A DNA stretch of 19,663 nucleotides from an uncultured Burkholderiales bacterium. GTDB taxonomy: Bacteria > Pseudomonadota > Gammaproteobacteria > Burkholderiales > Burkholderiaceae_E. The stretch covers positions 1-19,663 of the forward strand of contig CAIXXI010000507.1 in the NCBI GenBank assembly GCA_903923345.1. Reading direction: 5' to 3'. Shown one piece after another: positions 8,925 through 15,100 of this stretch; the stretch's first letter is position 1; each line of letters starts with the position of its first letter. The notes beneath the pieces are model-generated. The model ran no database searches and was not told the DNA's origin. It saw only the letters and a program-made list of their open reading frames with translations. Made by a program: the position numbers and the translations under genes.

Positions 8925-9536
8925 TCAGAGCTCGAAAGCCCGCTTGTAGGCTGGCCGTGCGGTGATGCCCTCCCAGTAGCGACGGATATTGGGTGTAAAG
9001 ACCTCCTCGATACCCAGCGACTGAGCGAGCACCAGCGAGTAGGTGACGCAGATGTCAGCAATCGTGAACCGGTTGGAACACAGATACTGACGATCCGCAG
9101 TGGCCGACTCGACGCTGCGCATGCGGGCCAGGAACCACTTTCGATAGTCTTCGACGACCTGCGGAACCCGCCGCTCTTCGGGTTCGAGGCGGGTGTAGCG
9201 CAGCACCAGGGTCTGCGGGAAGGTGAAGGTTGCATCGCTGCGATGCAACCAGTTCAGATAAGCGCCGTAGTCGGGCTCATCGACTTTGACTGCCAACGGC
9301 GACGGGCCATATCGATCAACCAGATACTGGCAAATGCCAGCCGATTCGGTCATGACCACATCGCCGTCCACCAGGCAGGGAATCGTGCCCAGCGGATTGA
9401 TCTGCAGATAGTCCTTGCGGTGAACCCGAGGCGGAAACGGCATCGTGACCAACTCATGGTCCAGGCCCATTTCGAGCAGGGTCCAGAGCGGCCGCATCGA
9501 TCGGGCGCGGGTGCAGTGATACAGGGTCATGGACAT
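8925..9536 (-). CDS. Glutathione S-transferase family protein
   Basis: Cytosolic GST fold, 203 residues. The N-terminal thioredoxin-like domain begins MTLYHCTRARSMRP with a Ser as probable glutathione-activating residue. It is followed by NPLGTIPCLVDGD with the cis-Pro and by TESAGICQYLVDRYG with the Glu-Ser pair that binds the gamma-glutamyl group. The C-terminal helical domain holds FTIADICVTYSL, the conserved N-capping region. ATGs at 9536 and 9530 are both possible and neither has a strong ribosome binding site. An upstream in-frame ATG at 9587 would overlap the preceding gene and adds no family sequence. It sits within the acyl-CoA operon with 17-24 nt spacers, so it is probably co-transcribed. 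It could detoxify a reactive enoyl-CoA or open an ether or epoxide in the substrate, but neither can be shown here. Confidence 0.9.
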   Translation of the reverse strand: MSMTLYHCTRARSMRPLWTLLEMGLDHELVTMPFPPRVHRKDYLQINPLGTIPCLVDGDVVMTESAGICQYLVDRYGPSPLAVKVDEPDYGAYLNWLHRSDATFTFPQTLVLRYTRLEPEERRVPQVVEDYRKWFLARMRSVESATADRQYLCSNRFTIADICVTYSLVLAQSLGIEEVFTPNIRRYWEGITARPAYKRAFEL

Positions 9537-9553
9537 GCGCTTGCTCGCTTCAG

Positions 9554-10645
9554 TCAGTGACTCATCAGGGCTGAATCGCCCTGCCATGGGGAAATCTGAT
9601 GGGCGTAAACACCTGGGCCATTTCGAAAGTGCGCGGCTTCTTCGAGGGTCTCGATGAAGGGCATGTTGGCCGGATAGAGCTCGGCCCCACGAGGACGCGG
9701 GCCCGACTTGGAGACATGCCCCCAGAGACGGTGGCCGACGACTTCCTCGGCCACTTCAACCGCCTCGATCAGCTTGTCGAGTCGGTAGCCGGTTTCGATG
9801 CCCATCTCCTGGCAAAGGTCCACGAAGTCTTCGGTCGGCACATGGCCTGCCGAGCGTCCGTTGCCCGAATAGGGGCAGCCCCCCATCCCACCCAGACAGG
9901 TGTCGAACTCGGTCGCGCCAAGCTGCAGCGCTTCGTAGTAACTCGCGATCGTGGAGCCTCGCTGATTGTGCAGGTGCATGTGGAAATGGCTGACCGTTGG
10001 CCAGCGCTCACGGATCGCCAGCATGGTCTCGCGAACGGTGTGGGGCAGGTTCCAGCCCATCGCTTCGTAGAGCGCCACCTTGGTGACCGTGATACCAGCC
10101 GCCTCCCACTTGCCGAACATCAGCTCAAGCAGGTCCATGCGCTGCTTCAGGCTGAACGGCCCCTCGAAATTCGAGCCGAAGGGATTGCCGATCCCGACCG
10201 AGGCTTCGCTGGCGCCAGACGCCTTCGCGGCCGCAACGATCGCATCGAGTGCGGCAATCTGCTGAGCCTGTGAGCGGTTGTAGTTGCGTCGTGCGAAGGT
10301 GTCGCAGACCTCGACCGCGGTACCGGGCAGGTGCGTTTTCTTGCGGATATCGAGCTTGGGGTAGTACTTGTCGGCCCGGTCATACCCGGTCTTGTTGAAT
10401 ACGGCCGCGGTATATCGAACGCCGGGTTTCGGTACGAAACGCTCGGCGATCTCATCGATACACGCCATCTGAGGCGTCCACTTCGGGTGCGCGAATGAGC
10501 CGATCGAGATGACTTTGGCGCCGGTTTCACCCAGCGCATCGAGCAGTCGCAACTTGGCGTCGACGGGAATCGATGCGCTTTCGATCTGCAGGCCTTCCCG
10601 CATGGTGTCGTCGGTGATGGTGACCGATTTTGGCAGTGTGCTCAT
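9554..10645 (-). CDS. HMG-CoA-lyase-like TIM-barrel lyase (HMGL family)
   Basis: Member of the HMGL-like (DRE-TIM) family, 363 residues, predicted to cleave a 3-hydroxy-3-methyl-glutaryl-type CoA ester by retro-aldol reaction. The N-terminal metal motif is DDTMREGLQ (12-20). Arg16-Glu17 replaces the Arg-Asp of true HMG-CoA lyases and resembles the RE of homocitrate synthases. Metal-ligand histidines are in HMHLHN (H224, H226), and the Cys loop GGMGGCPYSGNGR (252-264) has C257 at the catalytic Cys position. TED (271-273) follows as in the family. It is about 60 residues longer than typical HMG-CoA lyases. A GAGGA site lies 7 nt before the ATG and the gene starts 17 nt after the amidohydrolase stop. 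It is probably the chain-cleaving step after the carboxylase and crotonase. Confidence 0.88.
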   Translation of the reverse strand: MSTLPKSVTITDDTMREGLQIESASIPVDAKLRLLDALGETGAKVISIGSFAHPKWTPQMACIDEIAERFVPKPGVRYTAAVFNKTGYDRADKYYPKLDIRKKTHLPGTAVEVCDTFARRNYNRSQAQQIAALDAIVAAAKASGASEASVGIGNPFGSNFEGPFSLKQRMDLLELMFGKWEAAGITVTKVALYEAMGWNLPHTVRETMLAIRERWPTVSHFHMHLHNQRGSTIASYYEALQLGATEFDTCLGGMGGCPYSGNGRSAGHVPTEDFVDLCQEMGIETGYRLDKLIEAVEVAEEVVGHRLWGHVSKSGPRPRGAELYPANMPFIETLEEAAHFRNGPGVYAHQISPWQGDSALMSH

Positions 10646-10662
10646 GGTGGCGTCCTCTGTGG

Positions 10663-12342
10663 TCAGTGGGCGTGCTGTCTGGAGACATGACGCAAAACAC
10701 GGCCGGCGCGTGCGCCCGTGAATTCGCCGTTTTCAACGCTGACTTCGCCGTTGACCAGGGTGGCCCGATAACCAACCGATTTCTGGATGTATCGGGTGGC
10801 GCCCCCCGGAAAGTCGTGCACCACCTCGGGGTGCAACTCAGCCACCGTCGATGCATCGAAGACGTTCACATCGGCGCGCATGCCAGGCGCCAGCACACCG
10901 CGATCGGTGAGGCGCAGCACGCGTGCCGGTCCCGAAGTCATGCGGCGAATGGCTTCACCCAGGGAATAGAGCCCCTTTTCACGGACCCAATGCGACAGGA
11001 TAAAAGTGGACCAGCCTGAATCCATCACCTGTGACACATGCGCACCCGCGTCACCGAGCCCGGGCAGCACATTGGGGCTGCTGATCAGGTGAGACAACCC
11101 GTCCATATCAGGGTTGAACATGCGCAGTGTGTACAGCATCTTGCCGCGCGTCTCGAGGTTCATGCGCATGAAGGTCTCGATCCAGTGCTCGCCGCGTGCA
11201 GCCGCCATGGCCAGCAACTGGCATGACTCGCCGGCAGCGTAGTCGGGCACCGGGCCGTCGCCCATGTAATAGACCTTCTCGATGCTGGCGCCCAGGATGA
11301 CCGGGAAACCCAGCTGTTTGGCCTCCTCGATCAGCACGGCGCGCTTGACCGGGTCATCGATTGTTGCCAGACGTTGCTCGAAGGGCATCGCACGCAGTGC
11401 CTTCCAGGCTGGGCCGCGGGTGGCGATCGGCAGGCTGGTCTGCAAGCCGAACACCAGGCCGGAACTGCGCACCTGTGCAACCGCAGTCATGTCGCGCCCC
11501 GCGCCTGCACACAGGGTCTCGAGCGCGCTGCGCCGCTGACCGGCCAGCGAGCCATCAGGGCCCACACCGTAGCTGAAAAGCACACGACTGCCGCCTTGGT
11601 CGGCGAGTGCCTTGAGCACTTCGAAATCCGCGCCCACCGCCTGCATGATGCCGCCGCGCGGACCGACGGCCCGGGCGATTTCAACCAGTTCGGCGGGGTC
11701 GGCAAAGGTGCCGGGAATTGGCCTTCCGTCTGGCAGGGTGTGGGGTGCAAACCGATTGGTCGAAAAGCCCACGGCACCGCGGTCAAGGGCCTGACCCACG
11801 ATGTGCGCCATCTGGCGGCGTTCATCGTCGGAGGCCTGCTCTTCCACGGCCCGCTCACCCATCACGTAAAAACGCACCGCGCTGTGGCCAACCAGACCGG
11901 TCACATTGATGCCCGGACGCAATCCTTCGATTGCATCCAGATAGCCGCCGTAATCTTCCCAGTTCCAGGGCAAACCGCTCAGGATGGCCTGACGTGGAAT
12001 GTCTTCAACCGACTCCATCATCCCGGCCAGCACGTCCTTGTCACCCGGCCGACACGGCGCAAACGTGACACCGCAATTGCCCAGCAATGCGGTGGTAACG
12101 CCATGCCAGCTCACTGGAGTGCAGTGCGGATCCCAGCCGATCTGCGCATCCAGGTGGGTGTGAATATCGACGAATCCGGGGGTGACGGTTTGACCGCGCG
12201 CATCGATCTCGCGCTTGCCGCGTCCATCGACCTTGCCCACGTCGGTGATCAAACCCTTACTGATGGCCACATCGCCAGCGATAGGACCACTGCCGGTCCC
12301 GTCAACGATCTGTCCTCCGCGAATCACGATGTCGTGAGCCAT
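10663..12342 (-). CDS. Amidohydrolase, N-acyl-D-amino-acid deacylase family
   Basis: Metal-dependent amidohydrolase of 559 residues. The ATG at 12342 is chosen because GGGAG lies 6 nt upstream; the frame stays open to 12531 but that extension has no family sequence. Motifs are an N-terminal beta-sandwich strand (DIVIRGGQIVDGTG), the metal site DIHTHLD (59-65, H61 and H63), GNCGVTFAPC (88-97, with the Cys typical of D-aminoacylase metal sites), and the late catalytic Asp region GLGDAGAH. The C-terminus has RMTSGPARVLRL and GMRADVNVFD, the usual closing block. It is the first gene of the nine-gene operon. It may release a carboxylic acid from an amide, or process a cyclic or lactam intermediate. 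The family also includes enzymes with other substrates. Confidence 0.9.
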   Translation of the reverse strand: MAHDIVIRGGQIVDGTGSGPIAGDVAISKGLITDVGKVDGRGKREIDARGQTVTPGFVDIHTHLDAQIGWDPHCTPVSWHGVTTALLGNCGVTFAPCRPGDKDVLAGMMESVEDIPRQAILSGLPWNWEDYGGYLDAIEGLRPGINVTGLVGHSAVRFYVMGERAVEEQASDDERRQMAHIVGQALDRGAVGFSTNRFAPHTLPDGRPIPGTFADPAELVEIARAVGPRGGIMQAVGADFEVLKALADQGGSRVLFSYGVGPDGSLAGQRRSALETLCAGAGRDMTAVAQVRSSGLVFGLQTSLPIATRGPAWKALRAMPFEQRLATIDDPVKRAVLIEEAKQLGFPVILGASIEKVYYMGDGPVPDYAAGESCQLLAMAAARGEHWIETFMRMNLETRGKMLYTLRMFNPDMDGLSHLISSPNVLPGLGDAGAHVSQVMDSGWSTFILSHWVREKGLYSLGEAIRRMTSGPARVLRLTDRGVLAPGMRADVNVFDASTVAELHPEVVHDFPGGATRYIQKSVGYRATLVNGEVSVENGEFTGARAGRVLRHVSRQHAH

Positions 12343-12386
12343 GGGGTCTCCCTGTGTCTGTATGCGAATGTGCGGACTGTGCGCAG

Positions 12387-12400
12387 CGGCGGATCCGCCG
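12387..12400. promoter_or_regulatory. 14-bp perfect palindrome in the leader of the catabolic operon
   Basis: CGGCGGATCCGCCG is its own reverse complement. It lies 45 nt before the amidohydrolase ATG. A TTGACA (minus strand, 12452-12447) lies about 50 nt further upstream, but no good -10 element follows at 16-18 nt, so a promoter there is only possible. The palindrome could be an operator, or a small leader hairpin with a GATC loop. The rest of the 12343-12549 gap shows nothing I can name, and I see no convincing terminator after the JAB gene. Confidence 0.3.
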
Positions 12401-12549
12401 GCTGGTCTGCTGCTTATCCCGCTACGTTGAGGGGCGGTCCGCGATCTGTCAAATCGACATTGCCGAATTTCTGCCCCGCATTGCCGGCGCGTGCTGTTTC
12501 GGCGCTGCTGTGATCGCATGTCGGCATACATGTTCAGACATCTCGAAGG

Positions 12550-13137
12550 TCAGAACTCGATACAGACAATGCCCTCATCCAGGCTGTCCTTGCCACGGAA
12601 CCAGGCGGTTTCATGGCGGACCGGGTCGATGCAGATGCCGACCTGCCACGGTTGAGCAAAAAAGGCGCGCTGTGTGCTGCGGTCGGTGCCGCTGAAAAAT
12701 GCGCCCAGATCAGGGTGTGAATGCACCCATCCAACCACCGCATATCCGGCATCAATCAGGGGGCGGGCGTCGTCCCAGACCTCGGTGCCCAGTGCAAGCG
12801 AGATGCCCGTGCCCTCGAAGACCCTGCCAGGGACGAACCGCTCAATCGAGATCATCGAGCACTCGACCGAGCTCGAATGCTCGGTGCTGGCCGAGTCAGC
12901 GGGCGCTGCGCGCAGTGCAAAGCGCCGACCCAGCAACAAGCCGCCTGCCTCGACACGGTGATCCGCGAGGAATGCATGAATCTGCAGCTTCAACTCCCGT
13001 GGCAAGGCAGCACACAACTGCGCTTCGCGGGATTGGGCGAGCATCTCGAGTGCCAGTGCAAGGCCGAGTTCTCCGGCCATCGTCGAGAACGAATGCTGGG
13101 CAATCGGGTCAGAGGCGTCCTCCCAGCGCAGAGTCAT
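12550..13137 (-). CDS. JAB/JAMM (MPN) metallo-isopeptidase of the ubiquitin-like operon
   Basis: Zn-dependent deubiquitinase-like peptidase, 195 residues. It has the complete JAMM signature: Glu63 in VEAGGLLLG, then HSHPDLGAFFSGTD with H139, H141, S149 and D152 in exact HxHx7Sx2D spacing. About 44 residues of charged, probably helical sequence precede the JAB domain, which begins near LPRELKLQIHAF. Its likely roles are to mature the Ubl tail (Gly-Gln-Gln) and to remove Ubl from targets, as for the JAB proteins of other bacterial Ubl operons. The ATG at 13137 overlaps the stop of a 23-codon mini-ORF as ATGA, and that mini-ORF overlaps the E2 stop in the same way. The frame is open further upstream, but no start closer to E2 looks better. 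It is the last gene of the operon. Confidence 0.93.
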   Translation of the reverse strand: MTLRWEDASDPIAQHSFSTMAGELGLALALEMLAQSREAQLCAALPRELKLQIHAFLADHRVEAGGLLLGRRFALRAAPADSASTEHSSSVECSMISIERFVPGRVFEGTGISLALGTEVWDDARPLIDAGYAVVGWVHSHPDLGAFFSGTDRSTQRAFFAQPWQVGICIDPVRHETAWFRGKDSLDEGIVCIEF

Positions 13138-13205
13138 GGCGTCGCTCGATGGTGCGTGCTCATCAAGGCCGGAACACCGATGCAAGGCGAAGGGAGCCCG
13201 CTCAT
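13134..13205 (-). CDS. 23-codon mini-ORF coupling E2 to JAB
   Basis: Begins at an ATG (13205) that overlaps the E2 stop codon as ATGA and ends at a TGA (13136-13134) that overlaps the JAB ATG as ATGA. The predicted peptide is 23 residues (MSGLPSPCIG... ending RATP), with no recognisable domain. The exact overlap at both ends suggests ribosome re-initiation carrying translation across the 64-nt gap between E2 and JAB. It may be a coupling device with no functional peptide, or chance. Homologue conservation would decide. Confidence 0.4.
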   Translation of the reverse strand: MSGLPSPCIGVPALMSTHHRATP

Positions 13206-13720
13206 GTTGCGTCCTTCCACGCCAGACTGCCACCGGCTCTTGAGACCGCCGCGACCGTGTCGGTCGGAAATGCTTCGGCTGAACGTTGCAGCGCCGTGCG
13301 ATACCAGGCAGCCGCAGCCGGGTTGGCAACAGAGTCGAGGTTGGTCACATCGGATTGGTAGGTTGCAATGCGAACCATTCGCTGAACGTACAAATCGAGG
13401 TACTCCGAAACCATCCATTTGCGGCCCTGGCAGACCGTGCCATCTGCAAAGACATTCGGATGCCAGACCGCTGGCGAGAGCCAGGAACGCGGGGGATCTC
13501 GAAACGGATAGCCCGCCGGCAGAGCGATGCGCAAGTCAACCGACCGCCCGGCACGCTGCGGATAGCTGCCATCGAGTGCAACCCGATGCATCAGCCTGAG
13601 GCGGATTTCGGTCGGCACCTCGGAATCGGCCGATATGAAGACCAGTTTGCCGGCCGAGTCTGCACAGAGCGCTCGCACTCGGCGAAGGTCTTCCCGCCGC
13701 CGCGTTTCAAGCGGATTCAT
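13202..13720 (-). CDS. E2 ubiquitin-conjugating enzyme-like protein
   Basis: E2 (UBC-fold) protein of 172 residues that would accept the Ubl from E1 on a cysteine and pass it to a target amine. The core looks eukaryote-like: the strand-turn YPFRDPPRSWLSP (71-83, the YPxxPP motif), WHPNV (86-90) with the HPN triad at 87-89, and DGTVCQG with active-site Cys97 exactly eight residues after the Asn, as in eukaryotic E2s. The C-terminal helical part (ANPAAAAWYRTA, 132-143) resembles the NPxAAxxY segment after the active site of eukaryotic E2s. It starts with an ATGA overlap with the Ubl stop. The presence of HPN argues for an active lysine-conjugating enzyme, unlike E2-like proteins lacking the Asn. 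Confidence 0.92.
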   Translation of the reverse strand: MNPLETRRREDLRRVRALCADSAGKLVFISADSEVPTEIRLRLMHRVALDGSYPQRAGRSVDLRIALPAGYPFRDPPRSWLSPAVWHPNVFADGTVCQGRKWMVSEYLDLYVQRMVRIATYQSDVTNLDSVANPAAAAWYRTALQRSAEAFPTDTVAAVSRAGGSLAWKDAT

Positions 13721-13974
13721 TGCTGGCCTGCAACCAGCACCGGTTGGACCTCGAGCACATCGCCCGGATCCGCAATGCTGCCCACCGGCTGCGAGGCAGG
13801 TACCGTCACCCCTCGAGTCACATTGACCAGGGTGTAATCGGTATCGGTCGGAAGCTTCCAGTTGTCGACCGCCGCCTGGATCAGTTGGCTCGCAGATTGA
13901 ATCGATTCGACCTCGACCTGCGCTTTTCGGGATTGGTCTGCAGTCCGGATCACAAGTTTCAGGTTCTCAGTCAT
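13717..13974 (-). CDS. Ubiquitin-like modifier protein (single beta-grasp domain)
   Basis: Small protein of 85 residues with a ubiquitin/YukD-like pattern: strand LKLVIRT (5-11), strand KAQVEVE (17-23), helix SASQLIQAAVDNWKL (27-41), strand YTLVNVT (47-53), and the closing GSIADPGDVLEVQPV (65-79), which parallels the GIxxGDxLxV end of Ubls. It ends VLVAGQQ, with one Gly (G83) followed by two Gln, so the Gly would be terminal only after processing. The start is the ATG at 13974, overlapping the E1 stop by 8 nt; an open frame continues upstream but lies inside E1. It overlaps E2 by 4 nt. It is a single domain, unlike the two-domain ISG15-like modifier of Bil systems. The role as conjugated modifier is inferred from its E1, E2 and JAB neighbours. 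Confidence 0.88.
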   Translation of the reverse strand: MTENLKLVIRTADQSRKAQVEVESIQSASQLIQAAVDNWKLPTDTDYTLVNVTRGVTVPASQPVGSIADPGDVLEVQPVLVAGQQ

Positions 13975-15100
13975 GGTGTATCTCCACACACAGGTCAAGG
14001 CGCGGGTCATCGACCCACAGGAATGGAAGCTCGGGTGCACGTCCTTGTGTTGCACCCAGCAGATCGCCCAGGCTGCACAGGTCCCGGGAATCGACGTGGA
14101 TCGTGCCCACGCTGCAAGCACGGCAGGCCAGCACATCGCTGCTGTGGGACCGCAAGCGCGAACCGATTCGGATCGAGTCAACTGCATCCTGACCGCATTG
14201 AGCACACCGTGCACCGAAAATCACAGGCTCGGGCAGGCGCACTCGCAGCATCTGGGCGGCTGCGCCCAGGTCAAGCGGCTGGGAGTCGGACCAGTGCACT
14301 CGCTGCACACGGTCGTGTTGCACGTGGCTGCAGCAAGGGCAGGCAGGATTTCGGCTGATGAGGCTGGGCTGCGCGCGGGCACCGATCGCATCGATCAGAA
14401 CGCGACGTGACCGGTCGGGCCCGGTCTGGGGTACACCCATGCGCAGCCCCCAGGACACCATCAGCGCGCCAGCGGCACTGGATGTGACGATCGTGGTGGG
14501 CACCTTGCGTTCGGCCAGTCCGGCCCTGCGCATGCCTCCACAGGCATAGCGTTGTGCGATGCGTTCATATGCGGAGTGAGGCAGGCCGCACTCGTAGCAG
14601 CCGATGCCGTGTCCGCTTGAAAACGGGAAATGCTCAACACTCGCATGCCTTGCATCGATGGCGCCATCAACCAGATCCACCCCGGCAATCAGGCACAACT
14701 CGTTGATCCTCAGGCGGGCCTCGAAGTTGTCCAGGCACGCGAAGACAACATCGTGTCCGTCTACCTGAGAAGGGCGCATCGATTCGATGAGATCAGCGCA
14801 GACCGGTTCAACCTGGACAGCGGAATCGAGTTCCTTCATGCGCATCGCGACGATCTGGGCTTTCTCATGCCCCACATCGGCCTCGCGAAACAGCACGCTT
14901 CGAGTCAGGTTATGCAGTTCGACGTGATCCCGATCCCACAGCGTGATGTGTCCAACGCCCAGCAGCGTCAAGTTCTTGCAGACCTCATTTCCGATCGCAC
15001 CCGCCCCGACAACCAGAGCCCGAGTCGAAGCCAGTCGGTCCTGATCAAACCAATCGATCATCCTGTGACGGGCATGACGATCGGGTTCGAAGTCATTCAA
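13967..15100 (-). CDS. E1-like Ubl-activating enzyme (ThiF/MoeB/UBA family)
   Basis: Adenylating enzyme of 377 residues that would activate the Ubl C-terminus with ATP. The Rossmann-type nucleotide site is VVGAGAIGNE (30-39). It is followed by LWDRDHVELHNLTRSVLF (54-71, with Asp56/58, Asn64 and Arg67), the DVGHEKA segment (75-81, Lys80) and CLDNFEAR (122-129). A zinc site is probably formed by C168/C171 (CYEC) and C254/C257 (CPCC). A second CxxC pair set, C299/C302 and C326/C329, suggests an extra C-terminal zinc ribbon beyond MoeB/ThiF length. The transthiolation Cys is uncertain: C187 in YACGG is a candidate, because the PTTIVTSSAAG segment has Thr where some relatives have Cys. It overlaps both neighbours by 4 and 8 nt. 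Confidence 0.93.
   Translation of the reverse strand: MNDFEPDRHARHRMIDWFDQDRLASTRALVVGAGAIGNEVCKNLTLLGVGHITLWDRDHVELHNLTRSVLFREADVGHEKAQIVAMRMKELDSAVQVEPVCADLIESMRPSQVDGHDVVFACLDNFEARLRINELCLIAGVDLVDGAIDARHASVEHFPFSSGHGIGCYECGLPHSAYERIAQRYACGGMRRAGLAERKVPTTIVTSSAAGALMVSWGLRMGVPQTGPDRSRRVLIDAIGARAQPSLISRNPACPCCSHVQHDRVQRVHWSDSQPLDLGAAAQMLRVRLPEPVIFGARCAQCGQDAVDSIRIGSRLRSHSSDVLACRACSVGTIHVDSRDLCSLGDLLGATQGRAPELPFLWVDDPRLDLCVEIHHD

Noticed and set aside
11374..12513. Plus-strand frame of 379 codons opposite the amidohydrolase
   Set aside because: Antisense shadow of a gene with intact metal-binding motifs; no family sequence of its own.
13975..14214. Upstream extension of the ubiquitin-like protein to 165 residues
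   Set aside because: The extra 80 residues lie out of frame within E1 and look nothing like a beta-grasp domain. The ATG at 13974 gives a full Ubl and a normal 8-nt overlap.
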